From Pirellulaceae bacterium (GTDB lineage: Bacteria; Planctomycetota; Planctomycetia; Pirellulales; Pirellulaceae), in assembly GCA_026004775.1 (NCBI GenBank), contig BPJU01000002.1, positions 62,001 through 126,000 of the forward strand: a DNA stretch of 64,000 bases, given 5' to 3'. Shown piece by piece: positions 8,424 through 17,997 of this stretch. The number at the start of each line of letters is the position of its first letter. Position 1 is the first letter of the stretch. The notes below the pieces were generated by a model that worked only from the letters and a program-made list of their open reading frames with translations, was not told the DNA's origin and did not search any database. The translations under genes were made by a program, and so were the position numbers.

Positions 8424-8602
8424 TCGTTCGTGAACGGGAAAGCATCCAAGACGCAGTACGACGTTTCCGCAAGTTGGTGGAACGAAGTGGAATCAAGAAA
8501 GAAATGCGGCGTCGGGAGTATTACGAAAAGCCTAGTGAAATCCGCCGGCGAGCCCGCCTTCGCGCCGAGCGCCGAGCCCGACGCATGAAACTTCTCCCCT
8601 AG
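8411..8602 (+). CDS. rpsU: Small ribosomal subunit protein bS21
   Basis: This 63-residue, very basic protein has the bS21 pattern: [13 protein letters not shown] near the N-terminus, [13 protein letters not shown] in the middle and an Arg/Lys-rich helix ([16 protein letters not shown]) at the end. It binds the 30S platform near the anti-Shine-Dalgarno sequence. A strong ribosome site (AAGGAGGA) precedes the ATG. An upstream short ORF overlaps its start. Confidence 0.95.
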   Translation: MVRLIVRERESIQDAVRRFRKLVERSGIKKEMRRREYYEKPSEIRRRARLRAERRARRMKLLP

Positions 8603-8840
8603 CGTCATCCAATCACCGGGACATCGTTTTGAGCTTGCGGCCTGCGTGCCAGAGTTTAACTAAGGAATTTCCCGGCCGGGAGAAGGCTTGCCTGCCGTTG
8701 CCGGGGAGGGGGAGAGGCTGCGTGCAAGAGCTGTCCCGGAGCCGAAGGGGGGCGTTACTGCGCTTCCGCCGGAATCGCTCTTCGGGCGACGTTGCCCGGT
8801 TGCCACGCGGGCCCGTCGGACCGGGGGCTTATGGAGTTGG

Positions 8841-10031
8841 CTAATGGCCCGGTCGGCTCAGGGAGAAGATCGGCAGCAGCAGTGCCATCGCGATGCCGCC
8901 GACCACCACGCCCATGACAGTGATCAATATGGGTTCTACAAGTGAGGTCGTGGTCTTGATCGCCAGATCGACCTCACGGTCATAATGTTGGCAGATCCGT
9001 CGCAGCACGTAATCGAGTTTTCCGGTCTCTTCGGCTGAGGCGATCATTTGCACGAGCATTTTCGGTACGAGCGGACTTTGTCGCAAAGCGTCACAGATGC
9101 GGTTGCCCTGCATGACGTTATCGGCGACGTGCAGCCACAGTTGCCGGAAGTAAACGTTTCCGGCCACTTCGGCGGCCAGCTTCAGTCCATCCAGGATGGG
9201 CACGCCGCTGCGGACCATCAGTGCCAGCGTGCGGAGGGATCGGCTGAGCACGACCTTTCGCGTCAGGCTTCCCACGACGGGCGCGTCGATCAGAAGCCGA
9301 TCCCAGACTCTCCTTCCGGCCGGAATGCGGCGGCTGTACCACAGGCCGAGGATTGCGGCTGCGGCGGTAACAAGCCACGCCCACCAGTAGTGGATCAGCG
9401 ACTGGGAGACGCCGAGCATGACCAGTGTCATGCGCGGCAAGCGGCTGCCTTGTCGATCAAAGAGCGGCTGGAACTTGGGCATCACATAGGTGAGCAGGAA
9501 GATCGTGACGACGACGGCCAAACCCAGCATCACGGCCGGGTACGCCATGGCTGCCAGCACCTTGCGGCGGTTCTCCAGCTCGCTGGACATGTGTTGGGCC
9601 AATTGTTCCAGCATTTCGCCCAGCGTGCCGGTCTTTTCACTGGCTTTGATCAGTGACACATAGGTGGGGCTGAAGTAGCGGGGATGTTGGGCCAAGGCGG
9701 CAGAAAAATCTTGACCGCCTTCGACGTCGGCACGCAGGGTATGCAGAAGCTGGGCCAGAGCCGGGTTGTCAGCCTGGTCAGCAAGTGTGGCAAGGGCGGC
9801 GGCGAGGCTGATACCGGTGTCGACCAGCACTGCCAGTTCGGTGGTCATGTACGCGATTTCGGCCTTGGAGATGCGGCGGCCGAAGCGGCGGGGTGCCGCC
9901 GACTGGCATTCGACCAATTGCCAGCCCTCTTTGCGCAGGAGAGCCACCAGTGAATCGCGGTTCGGTGCTTCCAGTCTGCCTCGTCGCGTCTGGCCCAGTC
10001 GGTTACGTGCCAGGTAGGAAAAGGTGGTCAT
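8841..10031 (-). CDS. gspF: GspF/PilC inner-membrane platform protein
   Basis: This is the inner-membrane platform of type II secretion and type IV pilus machines, working with the assembly ATPase. The ATG at 10031 (GAGGG upstream) begins MTTFSYLARNRLGQTRRGRL, the usual GspF start. Two T2SSF domains follow, each with a membrane segment; TGISLAAALATLA and SGVPILDGLKLA are the duplicated motifs. A final TM segment (VMGVVVGGIAMALLLPIF) closes the protein. Length (396) is normal. It lies 10 bp after gspE and is the last gene of the locus. Confidence 0.93.
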   Translation of the reverse strand: MTTFSYLARNRLGQTRRGRLEAPNRDSLVALLRKEGWQLVECQSAAPRRFGRRISKAEIAYMTTELAVLVDTGISLAAALATLADQADNPALAQLLHTLRADVEGGQDFSAALAQHPRYFSPTYVSLIKASEKTGTLGEMLEQLAQHMSSELENRRKVLAAMAYPAVMLGLAVVVTIFLLTYVMPKFQPLFDRQGSRLPRMTLVMLGVSQSLIHYWWAWLVTAAAAILGLWYSRRIPAGRRVWDRLLIDAPVVGSLTRKVVLSRSLRTLALMVRSGVPILDGLKLAAEVAGNVYFRQLWLHVADNVMQGNRICDALRQSPLVPKMLVQMIASAEETGKLDYVLRRICQHYDREVDLAIKTTTSLVEPILITVMGVVVGGIAMALLLPIFSLSRPGH

Positions 10032-10041
10032 GCTGGAGCCC

Positions 10042-11835
10042 TCAACTGTCCGAGGCGGAGGAGCCCATGGCCGAGTCGCTGCCGGTCTCACGGTCTGCGC
10101 CGCTGAGAGCCGACGCCCATTCTTGGACACAGCCGACCAACTGGAGCACCTCGTCGACCGTGGTCAATCCTTCCCGCGCTTTGCGTAGTCCGTCGTGCTT
10201 GAGTGTCACCATACCACTACGCAGTCCGATCTGCCGCAGATGGGTCACCGGCTCTTGAGCGACGATGGCATCACGCAGGTCGTCATTGATCTCGAGTGTC
10301 TCATGGATACCCAGCCGTCCGGTGTAGCCGGTGTTGCGGCACCGCCGGCAGCCGACTCCCCGGTAATACTGGGGCATGTCGAATCCGAGGCGTTCCAGGG
10401 CGCGGCGCATTTGGCGAGTCGGTTCGAAGCTCTGGCGGCACTTGGGGCAAATCCGGCGAGCCAGACGCTGAGCCAATACCAGGTTCAGGGCCGCACTGAT
10501 CAGATAGGCATCGATACCCATGTTGATCAGGCGGGTGATTGCCGAGGGGGCGTCGTTGGTGTGTAGCGTGCTGAAGACCAGATGCCCCGTCAGTGCCGCC
10601 TGGATGGCCGTTCGGGCCGTCTCCTCGTCACGCACCTCGCCCACCATGATCACATCCGGATCCTGCCGGAGCAGTGTGCGGAGTGCCTTGGAAAACGTCA
10701 GGCCGATCTTCTCTTGCACCTGGAACTGGTTCACCAGCGGCAGGTGGTATTCGATCGGATCCTCCACCGTGCAGACGTTGTTGTGCATGTCGGAGATTTC
10801 GTTGAGGCAGGCATAGAGCGTCGTCGACTTGCCACTGCCGGTGGGGCCGGTAACCAGGATGATTCCGTTCGGAGCGCGGATATTGCGCAGGAGGGTCTCC
10901 AGCACGTCTTCGGCGAAGCCGAGTTCGCGCAGGTTGAGCGATACGTTTCGGGTGTCGAGCACGCGGATGACGGTTTTTTCGCCGCGGGCAGCCGGAAAGG
11001 TGCTGATACGCAGGTCGATCTTGCGTCCGTCGAGCATCACGTGGATGCGGCCGTCCTGAGGCAGCCGTCGTTCGCTGATGTCCAGCGACGCCATGATCTT
11101 GATACGGCTGGTGATGGCTCCGATAAGGTGCAGCGGCACTTCCAGCGCTTTATACAGGCGCCCGTCGATGCGGTGCCGCACGCGCACGCACCGTTCCGCC
11201 GGCTCGATATGGATGTCGCTGGCCCCTTCCTTGACCGCCTGGGCGATGATGTAATTCACCAGGCGGATCACCGGCGACTGATCGGACATCTCCTCCAGGT
11301 CGCCCAGGTCTTCGATCGCCTCTTCGATCAGGGTGATCTCCGAGGTCTGGTCGGCGTCGATAATGTCATCCAGCACGAAGACCGAGGCGTCCGGGAGCGT
11401 GGAGATCATGCGGCGGATGTCTTTGGCCGACGTGGCCACGATCTGGACACGCTTTCCGGTAAGCCGCTCCAGCTCATCAACCAAAAACAAATTCGCCGGT
11501 TCGGTGACCGCGACGGTCAACACGTCGCGAACGCAAAACAGCGGAAAGACCAGGTTTTTTTCGATGTAGTCGCGGCTGATGAGCTCCAACGTGCGCGGGT
11601 CGTGCAGCCGAGCTTCCAGCTTGGCGTAGGGGACCCCGTAGGCGATGGCCAGAGCTTCGACGACTTGATCTTCGGTACAGAAACCGAGCTCCACCAGGAT
11701 TTCACCGAGCAGCTTTTGCCGGCCGGCGCTTTTCTGGTATTCCAGCGCCTGCTGCAATTGTTCGGCTGTCACATAGCCGCGGTCGACCAGAATGTTCCCG
11801 ATCCGCGGTGGCGCTGCCAGCAAGCTGCTCATCAT
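10042..11835 (-). CDS. gspE: GspE/PilB-type secretion or pilus assembly ATPase
   Basis: This cytoplasmic hexameric ATPase powers pseudopilus or pilus assembly. The N-terminal MshEN/T2SSE-N domain spans about residues 10-150. The catalytic core has Walker A GPTGSGKS (330-337), Walker B-type DPDVIMVGEVRD (about 392-403), and the His box SDIHIEP (about 206). A zinc-binding CPKC...CRRC pair lies near 468-500, as in GspE and PilB. The 597-residue length is typical. It sits 6 bp after the STAS gene and 10 bp before gspF, indicating one transcript. Confidence 0.95.
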   Translation of the reverse strand: MMSSLLAAPPRIGNILVDRGYVTAEQLQQALEYQKSAGRQKLLGEILVELGFCTEDQVVEALAIAYGVPYAKLEARLHDPRTLELISRDYIEKNLVFPLFCVRDVLTVAVTEPANLFLVDELERLTGKRVQIVATSAKDIRRMISTLPDASVFVLDDIIDADQTSEITLIEEAIEDLGDLEEMSDQSPVIRLVNYIIAQAVKEGASDIHIEPAERCVRVRHRIDGRLYKALEVPLHLIGAITSRIKIMASLDISERRLPQDGRIHVMLDGRKIDLRISTFPAARGEKTVIRVLDTRNVSLNLRELGFAEDVLETLLRNIRAPNGIILVTGPTGSGKSTTLYACLNEISDMHNNVCTVEDPIEYHLPLVNQFQVQEKIGLTFSKALRTLLRQDPDVIMVGEVRDEETARTAIQAALTGHLVFSTLHTNDAPSAITRLINMGIDAYLISAALNLVLAQRLARRICPKCRQSFEPTRQMRRALERLGFDMPQYYRGVGCRRCRNTGYTGRLGIHETLEINDDLRDAIVAQEPVTHLRQIGLRSGMVTLKHDGLRKAREGLTTVDEVLQLVGCVQEWASALSGADRETGSDSAMGSSASDS

Positions 11836-11841
11836 GCCTCG

Positions 11842-12168
11842 CTATCCAAAACTCTTGACTGCTTCGACTACCGTATCGTAAACGTCCAGTTGCTGGTCCA
11901 ACCGGGTGATTTCCAGAATCTTGCGATTGACCGCGTTGGTCACCATCAGCTTCAGATCGCCTCCGTCCGAACGCAGCGCTTCCTGGACGTTGAGCAGCAT
12001 CGTCAATCCGGCACTGTCGATCGCTTCGGTGTTGTCCAGGTCTACTACGATACGGGACTGAGGAAGCGAGGTAAGGTATCGCTCGACTTCCGCCGCATTG
12101 TCCGACGTAAGATCGTCCGGAGTGTGGACGATGATGACGTTGCCGAATGTTTCCGTGGTCAAACGCAT
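11842..12168 (-). CDS. STAS-domain anti-sigma-factor-antagonist-like protein
   Basis: This is a single STAS domain of 108 residues starting at the internal ATG (MRLTTETFGNVIIVHTPDDL). The conserved AIDSAGLTMLL motif carries the phosphorylatable Ser (S52) typical of SpoIIAA-like antagonists. Such proteins switch partners with anti-sigma factors or kinases. Its position between a response regulator and gspE, with gspE 6 bp downstream, suggests it modulates this secretion/pilus system rather than a sigma factor; no anti-sigma kinase (RsbW type) is nearby. Confidence 0.9.
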   Translation of the reverse strand: MRLTTETFGNVIIVHTPDDLTSDNAAEVERYLTSLPQSRIVVDLDNTEAIDSAGLTMLLNVQEALRSDGGDLKLMVTNAVNRKILEITRLDQQLDVYDTVVEAVKSFG

Positions 12169-12228
12169 AGCAGTTTCTAGGACTCTCAAGGAGTGGACCA
12201 AGCCTGTGGCCGGCCCACCGTTCGGGGA

Positions 12229-12624
12229 CTAGGACGCGGCGGTGGCCACGGAGCATTGTTCAAGGATCGCTTCCACCCGTTCGACCAGTTCTCGCGGGCT
12301 GAACGGTTTGCAGACCACTTCCCACACGCCATATTGCTCGCGCAACTCATCGGCCGGCAATTCGAAGCCTTTTGCGGTGAGCATCAGCACGGGAATCGAA
12401 CTAGTTTGCTCGTGCTGTTTGATCCGCCGAGCCAATTCGAGCCCGTCGGCGCGCGGCATCTGGCAGTCCGTCACGACGATGTCGGGAGGATTGGCCAGGA
12501 TGCACTGCCAGCCTTCTTCTCCGTCGCTGGCCGTCGCCACCTCATAGCCGGCCCTCTGGAATTTGAACTCGGCTGCCCGCAAAATCGATGGCTCATCGTC
12601 GCAGATCAGCACCTTCTTGGACAT
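12229..12624 (-). CDS. Single-domain response regulator
   Basis: This is a CheY-like receiver of 131 residues with no output domain. The acidic pair D9/D10, phospho-acceptor D53 (VVTDCQMP), T83 and K106 (CKPFSP) are all present. It lies just downstream of a histidine kinase (104 bp) and upstream of a STAS protein, so it is probably the kinase's partner acting by protein-protein contact on the pilus/secretion machine (inference). Confidence 0.93.
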   Translation of the reverse strand: MSKKVLICDDEPSILRAAEFKFQRAGYEVATASDGEEGWQCILANPPDIVVTDCQMPRADGLELARRIKQHEQTSSIPVLMLTAKGFELPADELREQYGVWEVVCKPFSPRELVERVEAILEQCSVATAAS

Positions 12625-12728
12625 GCGTTACTCCTTAAGCAGATCGAATTCCGGCAGACTCTGCTGCCTTTCTCTCTTCCCAAAATCTAGCTCAGTAAAA
12701 AAGAGACAGACCGACACGCGCAGGCATG

Positions 12729-14213
12729 CTAATTGGCGCGGCGCGGTCCAGACGTATCGACCGGTAGGGTGACGCGGAAAGTACTGCCCTTACCCAGTTG
12801 GCTTTCCACCGTAATCTTGCCTCCGTGCACGTCTTCGACGATGTGTTTGGCCAGGGGCAGTCCCAGTCCGGTGCCGGAGGCCATGCGGCTGTTTTTCTCC
12901 ACGCGGTAGAATTTTTCGAAAACGCGTTGGGCGTCCTCGGGACTCAGCCCTACGCCCGTGTCCTCCACTTCGAAGACCACCCAGCTATCCGAAAGCCGGC
13001 TGCGGAGCGTCACCTTGCCTCCATCCGGCGTGTACTTCACCGCGTTGGAGAGCAAATTGATAGCGGCTTGCAGCAGCATGTCGCGATCGGCGAAGACCGG
13101 TAGATGCAGCGGGCTGAGGTCGGAGACCATTTCGATTTTCTTGCGTTCCGCCGCCGGCTGCACCACCCGAAAAGCTTCGGCCAACACTTCATTGGCCGCC
13201 AGCGGTTGCTTCTGAACCTTGACCACCCCTGCCTCGATCCGCGCCAAATTCAACAGATTGTCGATCAATCGTTGCAGCCGATCCACCTGGCTGTTGATCA
13301 CCGAAAGGAACTCTTCGCGCGTTTCTTCATCGGCGGCATCCCCGTCAGCCAGCAGCTCAACATAGGCCCGAATGCCGGCCAGTGGCGTCTTCATTTCGTG
13401 GCTCACGGCCGAAACAAACTCGGCATGCCGCTTCTGCACGGCTTTGTGGTCGGATATGTCGGCCAGTACTGCCACCGTACTGACCGATTGCGGGTGATCG
13501 GTGGGTACGTCGATCGTGCGGCATGTGACGCGCCATTGTTTGGGTTGGCCGGCCGCACTTACCACAATGTCGCTGGTGCGCTGTGCCGGGGACCGGCGCC
13601 GGGCGACGTCTCGTAAGATTTCCGCCAGCTCTTCGTGGCCAAGTTGGTCCAGCGATCCCACGCCTCCCTCCTGGCTTTCCGGTAACGAAAACAGTTGTCG
13701 GGCAGCCGTGTTCGCCAGCAGAATCTCACCATACAAATTGATACCCAACACCGGCACATGCAAATTGTCCAAAATGTTGCGCAACTGTTTGCGTTCCAAC
13801 TGCGCAGTTCGGAGGGTAAGCTCACTGGCTGCCCTTGCCTGTTCGGCCCGTTGTACCCGCTGAGCCAGCCGTACCATCGCCTCCCGAGTAGCACGAAGGG
13901 CTTGCGAGCAGGCATCGTCGCCGGTCAGCCGCGGTAAGCTGACGTCCAGATCCCCCGCCGACAGTTCCAGGTGCCCCATGCTCGACAGGTTGTGCAAGAA
14001 GCCGCAAGCCAGGCGCGAGAATTGATAGGACTGGAACAACCAAACAGCCCAGGCCCCACCGGAAGTAATTAGCGCCAATACTAATCCGGCGACCTGTGCG
14101 AAAGCCGACAAGCCCAGCCAGGTAGGGAGCAGGGCGATCACCGGTGCTACAATTCCTACCATCGGCCATAGCCATCGGTATGGCAGCCTGGAGCACGATA
14201 CCGTTCCTGTCAT
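12729..14213 (-). CDS. PAS-containing membrane sensor histidine kinase
   Basis: The start at 14213 is chosen because the upstream extension runs into intergenic repeats. Order: two N-terminal membrane helices (about residues 15-65), a coiled-coil linker, a PAS domain (LRNILDNLHVPVLGINLYGE), a HisKA helix with the phospho-His in SAVSHEMKTPLAG, then an HATPase with N box NLLSNAVKYTPDGG, G1 DTGVGLS and G2 GTGLGLPLAK. All catalytic motifs are intact. Architecture is PhoR/WalK-like without an extracytoplasmic loop, so it likely senses membrane or cytoplasmic signals. The response regulator follows 104 bp downstream. Confidence 0.93.
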   Translation of the reverse strand: MTGTVSCSRLPYRWLWPMVGIVAPVIALLPTWLGLSAFAQVAGLVLALITSGGAWAVWLFQSYQFSRLACGFLHNLSSMGHLELSAGDLDVSLPRLTGDDACSQALRATREAMVRLAQRVQRAEQARAASELTLRTAQLERKQLRNILDNLHVPVLGINLYGEILLANTAARQLFSLPESQEGGVGSLDQLGHEELAEILRDVARRRSPAQRTSDIVVSAAGQPKQWRVTCRTIDVPTDHPQSVSTVAVLADISDHKAVQKRHAEFVSAVSHEMKTPLAGIRAYVELLADGDAADEETREEFLSVINSQVDRLQRLIDNLLNLARIEAGVVKVQKQPLAANEVLAEAFRVVQPAAERKKIEMVSDLSPLHLPVFADRDMLLQAAINLLSNAVKYTPDGGKVTLRSRLSDSWVVFEVEDTGVGLSPEDAQRVFEKFYRVEKNSRMASGTGLGLPLAKHIVEDVHGGKITVESQLGKGSTFRVTLPVDTSGPRRAN

Positions 14214-14301
14214 GTGTGGTGGTTCCTGCGGGTCGCTCCTGCCAATGAAAGACACTATTCCTTGGAAACCATAGCTTATAGATGTGGCTTGGTGGCGCGC
14301 T

Positions 14302-14362
14302 GGCACGGCCGTCTCGGCCGTGTGGGGTACCTGGTCGTGGCACGGCCGTCCCGGCCGTGTGG
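14302..14362. repeat. Paired palindromic repeat GGCACGGCCGTCYCGGCCGT
   Basis: Two near-identical 24-nt palindromic units (14302-14325 and 14339-14362) sit between the secretin and kinase genes. Each can form a GC-rich hairpin. They resemble dispersed intergenic palindromes; a transcription-attenuating role within the locus is possible but not shown. Confidence 0.6.
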
Positions 14363-14509
14363 GTCACCCAAGATGCTGGTCAAAGCCGTTGACTAGCGCC
14401 GGTTGCACAGCCCATTCTGCCCAGTAAAGGAACGTCAACTCCCCGCAGGCGAGACGCCCGTGCCCCATACGTAGCACCATGGGCCAGCTTGTTCCCTAAC
14501 AGCCAACAA

Positions 14510-16738
14510 CTAGAACGACCGCTGAGGACGCCCGATATCTTGCCGCGGCGTGGGAGTCGGCTCTTCCAAGAACTCCACCTGAGGTGTTGGTCCAGCAGGC
14601 GGCTTTTGCCACGGATAACCGTCGCGCGAGTAGTCCTTCCATGGCATATCCCATGGCGCCAGCCCCTGACGCAAATGGTGGTCCACACTGTCGAATTCGG
14701 GGGGAAAGGTCGCCACGATCTGCTGGCGGAGTGTGGTGGCTTCCAGATTCTGGGGGTCAAAATGAATCGCCAAATTCACATATCGCAATGCTTCTTCGAC
14801 GTCACCGGCGTTCCAGGCTGCCCGCGCCAGCCGCAAGTACCGAAGCCCGTACTGGCGCTTGGCAAACGGGGTCATCTTGTCGAAGTAGTTTTCTTGGCGA
14901 GCTAAAAAGGCATCCCGCACATGCTCACCTTCCATCTCTTCCAGGGGGTCCCGCACGATCCGCGGCGTAATCAACACGATGATCTCTCGGCGTTCTACGC
15001 TGGCCGTCTTGCGGCGGAACAACGCTCCGGCCACGGGAATGTCTCCCAGCACCGGGATTTGGCTGACGTTCGTGGTAAGGTCTTCGCGGATCAATCCGCC
15101 TATGATAACGGTCCTGCCGTCCCGACACATAATGTTGGTGGTAACTTGAGTGACGTCTTTGTCGGGTATCGTCAATCCTTGTTCAATCCGCACGCTGCCC
15201 GTGGACAACTCCGGGTGTACTTCCAATCGGACCATGCCGTCGGAAGCAATATAGGGCCGGAAACGCAGTTGCGTACCGACTTCCAAAAACTGGACCGTTT
15301 GGGTAGCTGCGGTTTGGGTGACCGTAGTACTGACGTAACCGAGCTGCGAACCGATAAGGATTTCGGCACGCTGCTTGTTCAAACACATCAACCGTGGTGC
15401 CGCGATGACATCCGTATCGCCTACAGTTTCCAAGGCTTCGATGAACGCGGAAATCGATGAATCGAGAAAGGCGAATTTCAAACCGCCGTCGTTGAAGTTG
15501 ATCGTGGCCAGGTCGGTGAGCGGCGTCCCGGTCGTCAGACGCACATTGTTGCGGTCCCGCAAGAGCTCAAAGTTGATGCCGCGCCGGTTTTCATCGTTGA
15601 GCCGCACGCTGAGGATCATCGCTTCCAGGGCGACTTGTCGCGGCCGCCGGTCGACTTCCGCCACCACCTGGTCGATCGCCTCCAAGACCGACTGATAGTC
15701 GCGCACCAACAACACTTCTTGGCCCGCAAAGTCGTCACCTCCGGACAGGTCCGAACTGGCAGCTATACCACTTTTAGTGGGAGAGCTCGTAGCCAATCGA
15801 CTGACCGTGACCGTCGCCTGCCCGACGCCCTGCGTCAGAAGCGGCGTGACGAGCTTTTCCAGTTCGGCGGCCGTCACGTAATTGGGCCGGTAAACCCGCG
15901 TCAACACCGGCTCGCGCGCCTGACGAATCTGAGTGATCTCCTGCGGTTGCCCGACGAAAATGACTGCGCCTTCCTGCCACCAGGCCAGTCCCAAATGGCG
16001 CACCAAGGTATCCAGCGCCGTGTAGGCATCTACGTCGTGGAGCGTCGCGGTCACGGTGCCGTTCGTGTTGGGACTGGCCAGGATACTGAGTTGAGTCTGG
16101 CGGCTAAGCATCTCCAGCACTTCGCGGATGTCCGCCTGCCGGGCCCGCAACGTGATCCGCCCACCGGCAGCTTCCAGTTGGGGAGGCGCTACGGGTTCCG
16201 CCGCTCGGCCGGTGTGGGGATGGGCCGCCGCGGCATCTGGTGGCTGGCTTTGAGCGGGAACCACGGCTTGGTTGGCGTCCGAAGTGCCTGCGGTAGTGTC
16301 TTGATCAGGCGCAGCGGAATGGTCGGGCCCAGAAGGGGTCGCCGGTGCCGGAGCCGAACCGGCCGGGGGATCTTCTTGGGGAGCGAGCCAAGCGCGTAAT
16401 TGAGTACGAACCGACTCGGATAGTGCCGGACGAGCTGGTACCCGTTGCGGTGCGGCGGCTGGCAGAACGAGTGTGTCATGGGCCGAGGGGCTTGGCGAGT
16501 CGGCTCGACCAGGTTGGTGGGCTGTCGCCGTGCTTTCGGGTGCGGTGGGAGCCTGCTGCGACATCTCGCCCGCCTTCCCGTGGGCTTGCAGTCCGGAGCG
16601 ATCGATGGCCGCGAGTTGAGCCGTATTTTTTGACCAATGGCCCCAGGTTGGCGTCCTGCGCGCAACGATCCACAGCGCCGCTCCACCGCCGAGCGCCGCC
16701 AGGAACATCAAAAGTATTGCGTGCCGCCAGGTATGCAT
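14510..16738 (-). CDS. Secretin (GspD/PilQ family) with C-terminal helical tail
   Basis: This outer-membrane secretin forms the gated channel of T2SS and T4P systems. An N-terminal membrane segment (about residues 8-26) is followed by a Pro/Ala/Gln-rich linker to about 185, an STN/N0 domain (IREVLEMLSRQTQLSI), an N1-like KH domain (RVYRPNYVTAAELEKLV), and the secretin core ending in IPVLGDIPVAGALFR (about 600) and IVLITPRIV. The single membrane helix instead of a plain signal peptide is unusual for a secretin, although it may be cleaved. A tail of about 110 residues is TPR-like (ARAAWNAGDVEEALRYVNLA). The PilM/N/O/P-like genes are immediately upstream. Confidence 0.92.
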   Translation of the reverse strand: MHTWRHAILLMFLAALGGGAALWIVARRTPTWGHWSKNTAQLAAIDRSGLQAHGKAGEMSQQAPTAPESTATAHQPGRADSPSPSAHDTLVLPAAAPQRVPARPALSESVRTQLRAWLAPQEDPPAGSAPAPATPSGPDHSAAPDQDTTAGTSDANQAVVPAQSQPPDAAAAHPHTGRAAEPVAPPQLEAAGGRITLRARQADIREVLEMLSRQTQLSILASPNTNGTVTATLHDVDAYTALDTLVRHLGLAWWQEGAVIFVGQPQEITQIRQAREPVLTRVYRPNYVTAAELEKLVTPLLTQGVGQATVTVSRLATSSPTKSGIAASSDLSGGDDFAGQEVLLVRDYQSVLEAIDQVVAEVDRRPRQVALEAMILSVRLNDENRRGINFELLRDRNNVRLTTGTPLTDLATINFNDGGLKFAFLDSSISAFIEALETVGDTDVIAAPRLMCLNKQRAEILIGSQLGYVSTTVTQTAATQTVQFLEVGTQLRFRPYIASDGMVRLEVHPELSTGSVRIEQGLTIPDKDVTQVTTNIMCRDGRTVIIGGLIREDLTTNVSQIPVLGDIPVAGALFRRKTASVERREIIVLITPRIVRDPLEEMEGEHVRDAFLARQENYFDKMTPFAKRQYGLRYLRLARAAWNAGDVEEALRYVNLAIHFDPQNLEATTLRQQIVATFPPEFDSVDHHLRQGLAPWDMPWKDYSRDGYPWQKPPAGPTPQVEFLEEPTPTPRQDIGRPQRSF

Positions 16739-16773
16739 CGACCTTCCGTGGTTCGTTCCGATATCGAGCGAGG

Positions 16774-17400
16774 TTAGGGGGTGGCACTTATCCAGATCCG
16801 CCGGTCAGAGGCGGCTGGTTCGGTGTCCAGCGCAAGCCGATACCAACGGCCGTTGCATTCCAGTTCCACATGGCTCGGCCCCACTGCCACCAAACGGAAA
16901 CTTACGGGTCGCTCGGGCAAGGGCAGGGTCACCGTTTCGCCTTCCAAGTAGATTTCGCCGTTCAGGTTGGCCCAGCGGTGTGTGGGCGTGCACAGTGTAC
17001 CCCGCAGCACTAGCCCGGCCTGTTCCGGCGTTGGTGTCGTCATCGAGTTGCCACCCGGTTGCGGTTCGGAGTCGTGAGCCAGCGTCACTTGAGCCGCCAC
17101 CGCAAACGGATCGCGCCACTCGGCCGGCCACGCTTGGGGCTGCATCAACGGTGACTCCTTGGCCCAACCTACGTAGGTTTCCCAGTCAAATGGCTCTTCA
17201 GCCGTCCCTTCACGACGGGTAACTGCCGGCGCGGGCGCCGATGGGGCGCCGGTCGGCTTGGGGGGCTTACCGATCCATTTCTTCGCCAAGGGAAGCCAAT
17301 AGTAGGTTGCCACCGTCAATCCTATCAGTAGCAGAGCCGCCTTTGCCTTGTTCTGCTGGAGTTCCTGGATGACGCGGTTTGCCAGGTTTGTGGTAGTCAT
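16774..17400 (-). CDS. PilP/GspC-like bitopic pilus assembly protein
   Basis: The protein has one membrane helix (about residues 22-38, AALLLIGLTVATYYWLPL), a Pro-rich linker, and a C-terminal beta-rich domain (LRGTLCTPTHRWANLNGEIY...VELECNGRWYRLAL) resembling the HR domain of GspC/PilP proteins. Those proteins link the inner-membrane platform to the secretin. Position directly before the secretin (35 bp) and after the PilO-like gene is the canonical pilMNOPQ order. Sequence similarity alone is weak, so the call relies partly on context. Confidence 0.65.
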   Translation of the reverse strand: MTTTNLANRVIQELQQNKAKAALLLIGLTVATYYWLPLAKKWIGKPPKPTGAPSAPAPAVTRREGTAEEPFDWETYVGWAKESPLMQPQAWPAEWRDPFAVAAQVTLAHDSEPQPGGNSMTTPTPEQAGLVLRGTLCTPTHRWANLNGEIYLEGETVTLPLPERPVSFRLVAVGPSHVELECNGRWYRLALDTEPAASDRRIWISATP

Positions 17401-17457
17401 ACTCTCGTCGGGCACACACGCGTACCCGCTCCTATCTATCGGCTGTGAATCCTCGGT

Positions 17458-17997
17458 TTAATCGCTATTCCCGGCAGAATACCCAAAAATCGATAAGGTC
17501 ATTGTGCAACTAAGAGTCTGCCCATCTTCTGGACTGCGGGTAATTTCCAGCGCTTCGATCAACAACGGCTCTGGAAACCGATCGACTTCCGCCAAAAACT
17601 TGCCCAGCGCGTGGAAGGTTGCCCGGCAGCGGAGTTCCAGCGGGTAAGTGGCAATGAGATCGTCGCGTTTGGGGTTTTGCGGGACGACCGCCAGCAGTTC
17701 TACTTGGTGTGCGGCGGCTGCATCTGTAAGGCGAGGGAAAAAAGTAGCTAGTTGCTCATCGCGTGGCGCCGTCGTTTCCCACTGCTGGCAAAAGCGGCGC
17801 GCGCTTTGGAGTCTCTCTTGAAGCTCCGCTACTTGGCTCGGCAACGATGCGGTGCTTTCCAGAAACGCCGTGTCGGACGCCACCTGCTGTTTGATAGTCT
17901 GGAGACGCCGCTGGCCAGGTAGAAACCAGAGGCCGAAGTAAGCGGCGGCCAGGCCACCCAGTGCCCAACACCAGTGTCTCGAACCCCAGAAACTCAC
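17458..17997 (-). CDS. PilO/GspM-like assembly protein
   Basis: This 179-residue bitopic protein has a short N-terminus, one membrane helix (about 9-27), a coiled coil (about 30-75, VAELQERLQSARRFCQQWE) and a ferredoxin-like C-terminal domain with the PilO-like pattern YPLELRCRATFHALGKFLAE followed by FPEPLLIEALEI. It starts at GTG and overlaps the PilN-like gene by 4 bp (GTGA), so translation is coupled. PilN and PilO form the periplasmic heterodimer of the alignment complex. Confidence 0.8.
   Translation of the reverse strand: MSFWGSRHWCWALGGLAAAYFGLWFLPGQRRLQTIKQQVASDTAFLESTASLPSQVAELQERLQSARRFCQQWETTAPRDEQLATFFPRLTDAAAAHQVELLAVVPQNPKRDDLIATYPLELRCRATFHALGKFLAEVDRFPEPLLIEALEITRSPEDGQTLSCTMTLSIFGYSAGNSD

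Noticed and set aside
10582-12180. Long plus-strand ORF of 532 codons
   Set aside because: It is antisense to gspE and the STAS gene, whose family motifs are intact on the minus strand; its composition mirrors the codon bias of the other strand.
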